This document shows positions 1-7,645 of a stretch of DNA of 15,728 bases, piece by piece. The stretch is from the NCBI GenBank assembly GCA_050330055.1, contig JBHJOF010000252.1, positions 1-15,728 on the forward strand, in the 5' to 3' direction. The position numbers and the translations under genes are program-made. The DNA comes from JBHJOF01 sp050330055 (lineage in GTDB: Bacteria; Pseudomonadota; Alphaproteobacteria; Kiloniellales; JAKSDN01). The notes beneath the pieces are model-generated. The model made no database searches. It saw only the letters and a program-made list of their open reading frames with translations, and had not been told where the DNA came from. Position 1 is the first letter of the stretch. Each line of letters begins with the position of its first letter.

Positions 1-962
1 ACCCGCCCGCCGGCGTTGACCCGTGGTCCGAGCAGGAAGCCGGCATGATAGGTCGTCGGCGCCTCGTCCATGGCGGCGACGTCGGCCAGCGCCGCGAGGC
101 CGGGGTTGCGGCGTTCGGCCAGCACCTTCAGGCCCTGCGCCACCAGCACGCGGTTGAGCCCGGTCAGCGGCACCACGTCGCAGACCGTGCCGAGCGCCAC
201 CAGGTCGAGCAGATCCTTGAGGTCGGGCGGCTCGCACCCGGCCGCGCGATACCAGCCAGCGTCGCGCAGCGCCCGGTTGAGCGCCACGACCAGCAGGAAG
301 GCGCCCCCCACGGCGGCGAGCTGGCGCAGCTCGCCCGACTCGTCGAGCCGGTTGGGATTGATCACCGCGACGGCGCGCGGCAGGCGCTCCTCGGCGGCGT
401 GGTGATCGACCACGACCACGTCGAGACCCGCCTCGGCAGCGGCCTCCAGCGCACTGAAGGCGAGCACGCCGCAGTCGACCGTGATCACCAGCGACACGCC
501 CTCGGCCTTGAGCCGCAGCAAGGCCGGCGCGTTGGGGCCGTAGCCTTCGGCCAGGCGGTCAGGGATGTAGATGCGCAGCGCCCGACCCAGGGCACGGAAA
601 AAGTGCTGCAGCACTGCGGCCGAGGTGGCGCCGTCGACGTCGTAGTCGCCGAAGACTGCGACCCGCTCGCCGCGCTCGACCGCCGCGACCAGGCGCGCGA
701 CCGCGGCATCCATGTCCTTGAGCTGCGAGGGGTCGGGCAACTGGTCGCGCAGCCTGGGCTCGAGGAAGCCTGGCGCCTCGTCCAGGCCGACGGCGCGCGC
801 CGCCAGCACGCGGCCGACCAGCTCGGGCAGCGCCAGGCGCTGCGCCAGGGCAAGCGCCACGCGGTCGTCGGCCGGACGGCCTGCCCAGCGCCGGCCGGCC
901 AGCGAGTGCTCGACGCCGAGGAAGGCGCTGGCGTCCTCCTGCCGGCCTATGGCTGGCTGCAT
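1..962 (-). CDS. recJ: Single-stranded-DNA-specific 5'-3' exonuclease RecJ (partial, C-terminus outside window)
   Basis: RecJ degrades single-stranded DNA 5' to 3' in recombinational and mismatch repair in the cytoplasm. The 320 visible residues hold the DHH phosphoesterase core: FGDYDVDGATSA near residues 104-115, IPDRLAEGYGPN, VITVDCG, the name-giving VVVDHH near 183-188, INPNR, LVALGTVCDVVPL, and GFLLGPRVNAGGR at the window edge. All are RecJ hallmarks in the correct order, with no frameshift. The ATG start lies 4 bases after the glpX stop codon, so the two genes are probably co-transcribed and translationally coupled. The DHHA1 and OB-like C-terminal parts lie outside the window. Identity is very secure; the start is supported by the tight spacing. 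Confidence 0.96.
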   Translation of the reverse strand, partial: MQPAIGRQEDASAFLGVEHSLAGRRWAGRPADDRVALALAQRLALPELVGRVLAARAVGLDEAPGFLEPRLRDQLPDPSQLKDMDAAVARLVAAVERGERVAVFGDYDVDGATSAAVLQHFFRALGRALRIYIPDRLAEGYGPNAPALLRLKAEGVSLVITVDCGVLAFSALEAAAEAGLDVVVVDHHAAEERLPRAVAVINPNRLDESGELRQLAAVGGAFLLVVALNRALRDAGWYRAAGCEPPDLKDLLDLVALGTVCDVVPLTGLNRVLVAQGLKVLAERRNPGLAALADVAAMDEAPTTYHAGFLLGPRVNAGGR

Positions 963-966
963 GGCG

Positions 967-1953
967 TCATACGCCGAGCCTGTCGTACCAGGTCTTGCGC
1001 TTGAAGTTGTGCCGCGCGTCGACGATGCGCACCGTGCCGGTCTTCGAGCGCATCACCATGGAGTGGGTGGTGGCACCGGCGTGGAAGCGGCGCACGCCCT
1101 TCAGCATGGTGCCGTCGGTGACCCCGGTGGCGGCGAACATCACGTCGCCGTGCGCCAGGTCGTCGAGCTTGTATTTGCGATCGAAATCGTCGATGCCGCA
1201 GCGCTGGGCGCGCATCCGCTCGTCGTCGTTGCGGAACACCAGGCGGCCCTGGAACTGGCCGCCGATGCAGCGCAGCGCGGCGGCTGCCAACACGCCCTCC
1301 GGTGCGCCGCCGATGCCCCAGTACATGTCGACGCCGCTGTCCGGCCGGCTGGTCGCGATCACGCCGGAGACGTCGCCGTCGCCGATCAGGATGATGCGCG
1401 CGCCGGCCTCGCGCACCTTGCCGATCAGCTCGGCATGGCGCGGCCGGTCGAGGATGCAGACCACCACATCGGAGACCTCGACCTGCTTGGCCTTCGCCAA
1501 CTCCTTGAGGTTCCTGGCCGGCGTCTCGTCGAGGTCGACGATGTCCTTGGGCAGGCCGCCGCCGACGGCGATCTTGTCCATGTAGGTGTCGGGCGCGTTG
1601 AGGAAGCCGCCCTCCTCGGCCATGGCGATCACGGTGAGCGCGTTCTGGCCGCCCTTGGCGGTGATCGTGGTGCCCTCCAGCGGATCGAGCGCGATATCGA
1701 CCTTCGGGCCGCCGGCGCCGACCTTCTCGCCGATGTAAAGCATCGGCGCCTCGTCGCGCTCGCCCTCGCCGATCACCACCGTGCCGTCGATCGCCAGGCT
1801 GCCCAGCGACTCGCGCATGGCGTTGACCGCGGCCTGGTCGGCGGCCTTCTCGTCGCCGCGGCCCATCAGGCGCGAAGCTGCCAGGGCCGCCGCCTCGGTC
1901 ACCCGCACGACCTCGAGCGCCAGATTGCGTTCCATAGTTGCGTGGTTCAGCAT
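967..1953 (-). CDS. glpX: Fructose-1,6-bisphosphatase class II (GlpX)
   Basis: This enzyme hydrolyses fructose-1,6-bisphosphate to fructose-6-phosphate, a gluconeogenic step; some bacterial homologues also accept sedoheptulose-1,7-bisphosphate. The 328 residues match the usual GlpX length. Visible motifs are GEGERDEAPMLYIGE (metal and phosphate site), DPLEGTT, MAEEGGFLNAPDTYMDKI, GDGDVSG and GIGGAPEGVLAAAALRCIGG. The ATG at 1953 is preceded by GAGGA four bases upstream. The next in-frame ATG, six codons later (MERNLAL), has no ribosome site, so the first was chosen. recJ follows after 4 bases. A consensus-like promoter lies about 80 bases upstream, so the gene need not depend on hom, even though hom-glpX-recJ order is typical of alphaproteobacteria. 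Confidence 0.96.
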   Translation of the reverse strand: MLNHATMERNLALEVVRVTEAAALAASRLMGRGDEKAADQAAVNAMRESLGSLAIDGTVVIGEGERDEAPMLYIGEKVGAGGPKVDIALDPLEGTTITAKGGQNALTVIAMAEEGGFLNAPDTYMDKIAVGGGLPKDIVDLDETPARNLKELAKAKQVEVSDVVVCILDRPRHAELIGKVREAGARIILIGDGDVSGVIATSRPDSGVDMYWGIGGAPEGVLAAAALRCIGGQFQGRLVFRNDDERMRAQRCGIDDFDRKYKLDDLAHGDVMFAATGVTDGTMLKGVRRFHAGATTHSMVMRSKTGTVRIVDARHNFKRKTWYDRLGV

Positions 1954-2030
1954 GCCGTCCTCACACCCCGCTGTTGTATCTGACCTTTCCAGTCCCCAGT
2001 CCGGCCGGCGCTCGGCCGCTTGCGTCGCGG

Positions 2031-2059
2031 ATTATAGATCGCGCGCTGGATGCTGCCAG
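2031..2059 (-). promoter_or_regulatory. Predicted sigma-70-type promoter of glpX-recJ
   Basis: On the minus strand a perfect -10 box TATAAT (2036-2031) is preceded, after exactly 17 bases, by CTGGCA (2059-2054), which matches four of six positions of TTGACA. Transcription would start near 2024, leaving a leader of about 70 bases before the glpX ATG. Sequence match only. Confidence 0.6.
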
Positions 2060-2062
2060 AGT

Positions 2063-2077
2063 AGTGTTTTCAACACT
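2063..2077. promoter_or_regulatory. Small perfect dyad just upstream of the glpX -35 box
   Basis: The 15 bases AGTGTTTTCAACACT form a perfect inverted repeat with 6-base arms and a 3-base centre. It ends four bases upstream of the predicted -35 box of glpX, where activators commonly bind. AT-rich dyads are rare in this GC-rich window. The binding protein is unknown, and chance cannot be excluded for arms this short. Confidence 0.35.
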
Positions 2078-2185
2078 TGACTCCGAAGTTCCCAAGGTTT
2101 CATCGCCGAGCTTGGCCCGCCTGCGGTGCCGAAGCCCCTCTCGCCTCGGCGAAGCCTCCGGCGCAGCCAGGGTCGGCGCGGCGAA

Positions 2186-2228
2186 GGCCCGGCAATCCAT
2201 GGTGCCGCGGCACGGTGGATGCCCGGCC
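2186..2228. repeat. Imperfect long palindrome in the hom-glpX gap
   Basis: A perfect 12-base palindrome GTGCCGCGGCAC (2202-2213) sits inside outer arms GGCCCGGCAATCCA (2186-2199) and TGGATGCCCGGCC (2216-2228), which pair with one bulge. The GTGGATGCCCGG string resembles dispersed palindromic repeats common in alphaproteobacterial intergenic DNA, and resembles the right half of the neighbouring repeat (GTGGATGGTCGG). Probably a decayed REP-type unit. Confidence 0.45.
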
Positions 2229-2337
2229 CAAGCGACGGCTGTCCGGTCTAGCGGCTTCGCGAGTGCCGCTTCTGCGTAGGTTACTGTTCCGTTGCGCGCT
2301 GTTCGGGGAGTCTTAGACAGCGAATTGCCCCCAACGC

Positions 2338-2493
2338 CGTCATGGTCGGCGAAGGCCGACCATCCACGTGTTGTTGCTTTCGGCGGGGTAGCCGAGCTGC
2401 GCTGCATCAGATCACAGTGTCGCAGATGTCGGCCCAATCCGGATTGGTACTCCGAAGAAACTCGTGGATGGTCGGCCTTCGCCGACCATGACG
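2338..2493. repeat. Paired REP-like palindromes: 31-base perfect inverted repeat with 94-base spacer
   Basis: The left arm (2338-2368) and right arm (2463-2493) are exact reverse complements over 31 bases. Each arm also folds on itself: ATGGTCGGC and GCCGACCAT pair around a 4-base loop (GAAG on the left, CTTC on the right). The spacer contains a 14-base palindrome, CCAATCCGGATTGG, at 2434-2447. This is the architecture of a REP doublet (BIME-like) or a small MITE. It lies 3' of hom, between hom and the glpX promoter. No coding function is seen in the whole 1954-2579 gap; an open minus-strand frame there runs through both palindromes and looks fortuitous. Confidence 0.75.
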
Positions 2494-2579
2494 GTCTGAG
2501 TGACCGAGCCTTAACCGGACAGCCGTGGCTCAAGGCCGGGCATGACATTGAGCGGGAGCCAAGTGTCAGAGTCACAATA

Positions 2580-3872
2580 CTAGAGCGCCTCGATGCGGAT
2601 CATGCGCGGCGGCTCCAGTACCGTGCCCAGCGCCTGGATGCGGCGCAGGGCCTCGGTCATGTTGGCCTCGCGCGTGTCGTGCGTGGTGATCACCACCGGC
2701 ACCGCCTCGCCCGGCGCGCGGCCGCGCTGCAGCATGGCTTCCATCGAGATCTGCGCGTCGCGCAGGGCGGCCGAGACATCGGCGATCACGCCGGGCTGGT
2801 CGAGCACCATCAGACGCACGTAGTAGGCGCCCTCGTGATGCTCCATCTGCAGCGAAGGCAGCCGCCGCAGCCGCTCGACCGGCATGGCGAAGGTCGGCAG
2901 ATGGATTCCGCGGGCGATGTCGATCAGGTCGGCCACCACCGCCGAGGCGGTCGGCCCGGCGCCCGCGCCGCGGCCCTCGGTCATGATGCTGTCGACGAAG
3001 TCGCCTTCCGCCGCCACGGCGTTGAACACGCCGTCGACCGTGGCGATCGGTGCCTCGGCCCGCACCATGCTGGGATGCACGCGCTGCTCGATGCCGTTGT
3101 TCACCTTTCGCGCCAGGCCGAGCAGCTTGATTCGGTAGCCGAGCTCGTCGGCATAGGCGATGTCGAGCGCGGTGACCTGGCGGATGCCCTCGACGTGCAC
3201 ACCCGCGAAGTCGACCTCGCTGCCGAAGGCGAGCGCCGCCAGAATGGCCAGCTTGTGCGCCGCGTCGATGCCGTCCACGTCGAAGCTGGGATCGGCCTCG
3301 GCATAGCCAAGCCGCTGCGCCTCCGACAGCACGTCGTCGAACTCGCGGCCCGTCTCGCGCATGGTGGTCAGGATGTAGTTGCAGGTGCCGTTCAGGATGC
3401 CGTAGATGCGCGAGATGCGGTTGGCCGCCAGGCCCTCGCGCACACACTTGATGGCCGGGATGCCGCCGGCCACCGCGGCCTCGAAGGCGAGCACGCGGCC
3501 CGCCGCCTCGGCCTGGCGAGCCAGCGCCGTGCCGTGATGGGCGATCAGCGCCTTGTTCGCGGTGACCACGTGCTTGCCCGCGGCAATGGCCCGCTCAACG
3601 ATCTCCTTGGCGATGCCGTCGGCGCCGCCGATCAGCTCCAGCACCACGTCGACCTCGGGGTCGGCGGCCATGGCCACCGGGTCGTCGAACCAGCGCGCGG
3701 CGCTCAGGTCGACGCCGCGCTTCTTGTTGCGATCGCGCGCTGCTACGGCGGTGACCTGCAGCAGCCTGCCGCAGCGCGCCGCGATCATCTCGTGATTGGC
3801 CTGCAAGAGAGCGAGCGTGCCGGCGCCCACGGTGCCAAGGCCGGCAACGGCAATCCTAAGGGCGGCGGTCAA
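2580..3872 (-). CDS. hom: Homoserine dehydrogenase with C-terminal ACT domain
   Basis: Hom reduces aspartate semialdehyde to homoserine with NAD(P)H, feeding threonine and methionine synthesis. The nucleotide-binding GLGTVGAG lies at residues 11-18, followed by the ANKALIA segment, a catalytic core (AAVAGGIPAIKCVREGL, YGILNGTCNYILTTM, EADPSFDVDGIDAAHK), GRGAGAGPTASAVVADL, and an ACT domain at about 350-430 (YYVRLMVLDQPGVIADV) that usually mediates threonine feedback. I chose the TTG at 3872: GGGAG lies nine bases upstream and the product is 430 residues, the normal length. The frame stays open to 4001, but that extension is arginine/proline-rich and unlike Hom N-termini; an ATG at 3956 is the alternative. 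The expected upstream aminotransferase of many relatives is absent here. Confidence 0.93.
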   Translation of the reverse strand: MTAALRIAVAGLGTVGAGTLALLQANHEMIAARCGRLLQVTAVAARDRNKKRGVDLSAARWFDDPVAMAADPEVDVVLELIGGADGIAKEIVERAIAAGKHVVTANKALIAHHGTALARQAEAAGRVLAFEAAVAGGIPAIKCVREGLAANRISRIYGILNGTCNYILTTMRETGREFDDVLSEAQRLGYAEADPSFDVDGIDAAHKLAILAALAFGSEVDFAGVHVEGIRQVTALDIAYADELGYRIKLLGLARKVNNGIEQRVHPSMVRAEAPIATVDGVFNAVAAEGDFVDSIMTEGRGAGAGPTASAVVADLIDIARGIHLPTFAMPVERLRRLPSLQMEHHEGAYYVRLMVLDQPGVIADVSAALRDAQISMEAMLQRGRAPGEAVPVVITTHDTREANMTEALRRIQALGTVLEPPRMIRIEAL

Positions 3873-4070
3873 GCAAGAGCACTCCCTGGTCGCGTCATGG
3901 GCGCCGCCTGGTCGGCGTCGCCTCTTGGGCCGGCCGTGCGGCCGCCGGTCGGCCATGGTGCCAGCCGAGCGGGTCGGCCCGATCCGTCGGCCCGCCCCCA
4001 TCCGGCTTCAAAGTATTTCCGGCTCCGCAGTGATTAGAGGCAGCCCGGGCGAATGGCAATCCCGAGCGCT

Positions 4071-4107
4071 GCCCGGCCTGTGCCCGTCGGTTCGGGGCAG
4101 GCCGGGC
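4071..4107. terminator. GC-rich hairpin between the OmpA lipoprotein gene and hom
   Basis: GCCCGGCCTG (4071-4080) and CAGGCCGGGC (4098-4107) are perfect 10-base inverted arms around a 17-base loop, 18 bases after the stop codon of the upstream lipoprotein gene on the minus strand. No T-run follows on that strand, so it may be a weak or Rho-assisted terminator, or only an RNA-stabilising structure. The rest of 3873-4124 shows no gene. Confidence 0.4.
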
Positions 4108-4124
4108 CGCGCCGGGACGCCGGG

Positions 4125-5456
4125 CTACTCGAGGAAGATCTCGACGCGGCGGTTGCCGGCTTCGCCCGTCGAGGTGAACTCGTGGTACACCGGCTGCGCG
4201 TCACCGGCGGCGCCGACGTCGATGCGGCTGCCATCGGCGCCCATGGAGACCAGGGCGTCCGCAACAGCCTGGGCCCGCCGCATCGACATGGCCTGGTTCT
4301 TCGCCTGGTGCTCGGCCATATCGGCGGCGGCCGCCCGCGCGCTGGCGTGGCCGACCAGGCGCAGGCCGCGGCCCTGGCTCTGCTGCAGGGCCATCACCTG
4401 CTGCAGCACCTCGCGGTCGCGGGCGTCGAGCCGGGCCGAGCCATGGCCGAAGTAGATCAGCCCGACCAGTTGCCCGGGCGCAACCTGCACGGCGCCTGCG
4501 GCTGGGTAAGGGGACCCCGGGTAGGCCTGCTGCTGGTAGGCATAGGCTCCGGCCGCCGGCGGCACCGCGGCCTGCTGCTGATAGGCCATCGGATAGCGCC
4601 ACTGCGCTTGATGCTGCTGGATCAGCTGCTCGCGCTGCCATTGCTGCTCGATCGCCTGCTGCCGCGCCTGCTCGTCAAAGGCCCGGCGCTCGGCCGCGAT
4701 CTGCTGCAGACGCTGCGCCGCCGCTGCCTGCTGCTGGAAGGCCCGCTCCTGCAGCAGGCCGGTCGGCGCCTCGGCTGGCGCCGACCGCGGCTCCAGGGTG
4801 CCGAAGCCCTCGGGTAATTGCTGGCCGCCGGACGCCGACTCGGACGCCGACTCGGACGCCGGCGGGGCCGAGGGTGCGGCCGGCGGAAGCGGCATGGCCG
4901 GCTCGGCCGGCCCGGCATCGGACGCCTCGGCCGCAAGCTGGGGCGGCGGCGGGACCGTTGCGGCGGTCTGGCTGACGGTGGCACCGGACTGCGCCGGGCT
5001 CAGCGCCGGGGGCGGTGGATAGGACTGATCGGAGGCGTCGCCAGCCTCGGCCGCGACGCCTTCGGGAGTGAGCGGCTGGTCGCTGTAACGGGCGTGCTGG
5101 CGATCGGCCGAGAGACCCCCCGCCAGTTCCTGGCGCTGCGCGCTCGGGCTCGGCCGCGGCACCTGCTCGGGCACGCTGGCCAAGTTAGGATAGCCCGGGT
5201 CCTCGGCCTGCTGGCTCTGCACCTGGATGCGCTGCGGCGCCAGCTCCTCGTCGTCGAAGAACAGCGACGAGCAGGCGCCAAGGAACAATGGCAGGGTCAG
5301 CAACGGCAGGGTCAAGGCCGGCGGCAGCCCGCTCAGCCGAGCCTTGCGCCGACGGCTTGCGCCAGCCCAGTCAGCCGGCGCTGTAGGGTCAAACCGCACC
5401 CCAGGCTGCGGCGTCGGCCCCGCGCGGTCGGCTTCGAAGACGCTGCGTCCAGGCAT
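4125..5456 (-). CDS. Large outer-membrane lipoprotein with C-terminal OmpA peptidoglycan-binding domain
   Basis: This 443-residue protein is probably lipid-anchored and periplasmic, tethering the outer membrane to peptidoglycan. A basic stretch (RRRKARL) and a leucine-rich segment end in the lipobox LFLGACSS, with the lipidated Cys near residue 62. Next come a long Pro/Ala/Ser/Gln-rich disordered region with a short SES repeat, and a Gln-rich, coiled-coil-prone segment (LLQERAFQQQAAAAQRLQQ). The C-terminal OmpA-like domain runs from GLIYFGHGSARLD through GHASARAAAA and MRRAQAVADALVSMGA to GNRRVEIFLE. The ATG at 5456 has AGGA six bases upstream; an ATG 15 bases earlier has none. The N-terminal stretch before the signal region is unusually long, so a later non-ATG start is possible. 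It is divergent from phaC. The exact family is unknown to me. Confidence 0.85.
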   Translation of the reverse strand: MPGRSVFEADRAGPTPQPGVRFDPTAPADWAGASRRRKARLSGLPPALTLPLLTLPLFLGACSSLFFDDEELAPQRIQVQSQQAEDPGYPNLASVPEQVPRPSPSAQRQELAGGLSADRQHARYSDQPLTPEGVAAEAGDASDQSYPPPPALSPAQSGATVSQTAATVPPPPQLAAEASDAGPAEPAMPLPPAAPSAPPASESASESASGGQQLPEGFGTLEPRSAPAEAPTGLLQERAFQQQAAAAQRLQQIAAERRAFDEQARQQAIEQQWQREQLIQQHQAQWRYPMAYQQQAAVPPAAGAYAYQQQAYPGSPYPAAGAVQVAPGQLVGLIYFGHGSARLDARDREVLQQVMALQQSQGRGLRLVGHASARAAAADMAEHQAKNQAMSMRRAQAVADALVSMGADGSRIDVGAAGDAQPVYHEFTSTGEAGNRRVEIFLE

Positions 5457-5584
5457 TGCAGGTCCTGTCATGGCAGAGACTGTATCATGTCAGGTCCAGC
5501 TCCCGACTGCGCGACTCTGCCGCGGCCGGCGGTCGCGCGTTCCCCCTATGGGCTAGGCAAATGCCGGCGCATCCGCTACAAGCG

Positions 5585-5603
5585 CCCATGGTCAGCCCAT
5601 GGG
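5585..5603. promoter_or_regulatory. Dyad in the phaC upstream region
   Basis: CCCATGG (5585-5591) and CCATGGG (5597-5603) are perfect 7-base inverted arms around a 5-base centre, about 110 bases upstream of the phaC start in the divergent intergenic region. It could be an operator or a leader hairpin. No convincing promoter boxes could be assigned in 5457-5711. Confidence 0.3.
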
Positions 5604-5711
5604 CCCAAGGTATCCGGCAAGTCGAAGCAGCGCAATGGCAAGAACAAGGGGGCAGATTGCGCGCCCCGCCGGCCGAATCGCGTTATTGGAGCGAATGGTA
5701 GGGGACAGGTA

Positions 5712-7526
5712 ATGTCTGATCAACAGGGCCAAAACGCGCGGCTGCCCGATCCGGTCGAGCTGTCCAAGGCGATGACCGCCATTGCCGAGAAGAGCCAGAA
5801 GCTGGTCGCCGACTGGCTCGAGCGCCAGGCGGCCGACGGCCAGGCCTCGGCCGTCGATCCGCTCAACATCGGCGGCGCCTTCTTCGAGATGACGACGCGC
5901 ATGATGGCCGACCCGGCCAAGCTCATGCAGGCCCAGTTCAACCTGTGGCAGGACTACATGAACCTCTGGCAGTCGACGACGCGGCGCATGCTGGGCGACG
6001 CCGCCGAGCCGGCGGCCAGCCCGGAGCGCGGCGACCGCCGCTTCCTCGACCCGGCCTGGGACGAGAACCAGCTCTTCGACTTCATCAAGCAGTCCTACCT
6101 GCTGACCGCGCGCTGGCTGCAGTCGACCGTGCAGGAGGTCGAGGGCATGGACGACAAGACGGCCAAGAAGGTCGACTTCTATACCCGCCAGCTGGTCGAC
6201 GCCATGGCGCCCTCCAACTTCATCATGACCAACCCGGAGGTGCTGCGCGCCACCCTGGAGTCGGGCGGCGAGAACCTGGTCAAGGGGCTGCAGAACCTGC
6301 TCGACGACCTGGAGCGCGGCAAGGGCCGCCTAGCCATCAAGATGACCGACTACGAGGCCTTCGAGGTCGGCAAGAACATCGCCGTGACGCCGGGCAAGGT
6401 GGTGTACCAGAACGACCTGATGCAGCTCATCCAGTACCAGCCGACGACCGAGACGGTCTATCAACGGCCGCTGCTGATCATCCCGCCCTGGATCAACAAG
6501 TTCTACATCCTGGATCTGCGCGAGAAGAACTCCTTCATCAAGTGGGCGCTCGAGCAGGGCCTGACGGTCTTCGTCGTCTCCTGGGTCAACCCGGACGCGC
6601 GCCTGGCCCAGAAGACCTTCGAGGACTACATGATGGAGGGCCCGCTGGCGGCGCTCGACGCCATCGAGCAGGCGACCGGCGAGACGCAGGTCAACGTGGT
6701 CGGCTATTGCCTGGGCGGCACCCTGCTCGCCTGCACGCTGGCCTACATGACGGCCAGGAAGGACAAGCGCATCGAGAGCGCCACCTTCCTCACCGCCATG
6801 GTCGACTTCAACGAGGCCGGCGAGCTCGGCGTCTTCATCGACGAGGAGCAGCTGACCGCGCTCGAGGAGCGCATGAGCGAGCAGGGCTATCTCGAAGGCG
6901 CCGACATGGCGACCACCTTCAACATGCTGCGCGCCAACGACCTGATCTGGTCCTTCGTGGTCAACAACTATCTTCTGGGCAAGGACCCCTTCCCCTTCGA
7001 CCTTCTGTACTGGAACTCCGATTCGACGCGCATGCCGGCCGCCATGCACAGCTTCTACCTGCGCCGCATGTACCAGGAGAACCTGCTGGTCGAGCCGGGC
7101 GGCATCACCCTCAAGGGCGTGCCGATCGATCTCACCAGGATCAAGACCCCCGCCTTCCTGCTGTCGACCCGCGAGGACCACATCGCGCCCTGGCAGTCGA
7201 CCTACGCGGCGACGCAGCTCTACCAGGGCCCGGTCAGGTTCGTGCTGGCCGCCTCCGGCCACATCGCCGGCGTGGTCAACCCGCCGGCCGCGGGCAAGTA
7301 CTCGCACTGGACCAACCCCGAGAACCCGCCCGACCCCGACGAGTGGCTGCGCGGCGCCAAGGAGCACAAGGGCTCCTGGTGGCCGGAGTGGCTCACGTGG
7401 GTCGCCAAGAAGAGCGGCGACCAGGTCCCCGCCCGGGTGCCCGGGGACGGCAAGCTCAAGGTCATCGAGGAGGCCCCGGGCAGCTATGTGAAGGAGAAGG
7501 CGACGGGAAATACGGGGACAGTATAA
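5712..7526 (+). CDS. phaC: Class I poly(3-hydroxyalkanoate) synthase PhaC, C-terminus altered by a repeat
   Basis: PhaC polymerises (R)-3-hydroxyacyl-CoA into storage polyester on cytoplasmic granules. The 604 residues fit class I. The lipase-like box GYCLGGTL carries the catalytic Cys at about 333, with the partner Asp at about 489 (STREDHIAPW) and His at about 517 (SGHIAGVVNPP), spaced as in known synthases; PPWINKFYILDL is also typical. The ATG at 5712 follows GGGGACAGG, a plausible ribosome site; the frame is open further upstream, but without family similarity. The family tail (APGSYVKEKA here) is followed by extra residues TGNTGTV and a TAA, all encoded by the left end of a transposon-type repeat. 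The native stop was therefore probably lost. The end sits far from the catalytic triad, so activity is likely retained. Confidence 0.96.
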   Translation: MSDQQGQNARLPDPVELSKAMTAIAEKSQKLVADWLERQAADGQASAVDPLNIGGAFFEMTTRMMADPAKLMQAQFNLWQDYMNLWQSTTRRMLGDAAEPAASPERGDRRFLDPAWDENQLFDFIKQSYLLTARWLQSTVQEVEGMDDKTAKKVDFYTRQLVDAMAPSNFIMTNPEVLRATLESGGENLVKGLQNLLDDLERGKGRLAIKMTDYEAFEVGKNIAVTPGKVVYQNDLMQLIQYQPTTETVYQRPLLIIPPWINKFYILDLREKNSFIKWALEQGLTVFVVSWVNPDARLAQKTFEDYMMEGPLAALDAIEQATGETQVNVVGYCLGGTLLACTLAYMTARKDKRIESATFLTAMVDFNEAGELGVFIDEEQLTALEERMSEQGYLEGADMATTFNMLRANDLIWSFVVNNYLLGKDPFPFDLLYWNSDSTRMPAAMHSFYLRRMYQENLLVEPGGITLKGVPIDLTRIKTPAFLLSTREDHIAPWQSTYAATQLYQGPVRFVLAASGHIAGVVNPPAAGKYSHWTNPENPPDPDEWLRGAKEHKGSWWPEWLTWVAKKSGDQVPARVPGDGKLKVIEEAPGSYVKEKATGNTGTV

Positions 7527-7564
7527 CCAATTCCCCTGCGCGCCAGGCCGCGCTAGGCTGAGGC

Positions 7565-7645
7565 ATGGCGCGACTGGCCCGCATCGTGGTGCCCGGCCTG
7601 CCGCATCACGTCACCCAGCGCGGCAACCGGCGCCAGCAGAAATAA
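7565..7645 (+). pseudogene. N-terminal remnant of a REP-associated tyrosine transposase (Y1/IS200-like)
   Basis: The 26 codons read MARLARIVVPGLPHHVTQRG then NRRQQK and stop. This is the highly conserved opening of RAYT-family transposases, which normally run to roughly 150-250 residues. The later HUH metal-binding motif and the catalytic tyrosine are absent, so it cannot be active. The final AAA and the TAA stop come from the right-end palindrome (GAAATAAGGGG), marking the deletion junction at about 7639. Confidence 0.8.

Noticed and set aside
1961..2575. Open minus-strand frame of about 200 codons in the hom-glpX gap
   Set aside because: It runs through both arms of the 31-base inverted repeat and the glpX promoter, lacks family similarity, and looks like a GC-rich accidental frame.
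2292..4037. Long plus-strand open frame opposite hom
   Set aside because: It is antisense to a clear homoserine dehydrogenase; His/Arg-rich composition is the usual mirror of a GC-rich gene.
5701..5708. GGGGACAG in the phaC ribosome site as another repeat copy
   Set aside because: Only the eight-base core matches and no flanking repeat sequence follows; a purine-rich ribosome site explains it.
4818..5711. Upstream in-frame extension of phaC
   Set aside because: It is antisense to the OmpA lipoprotein and low-complexity; the PhaC family begins near the ATG at 5712, which has a ribosome site.
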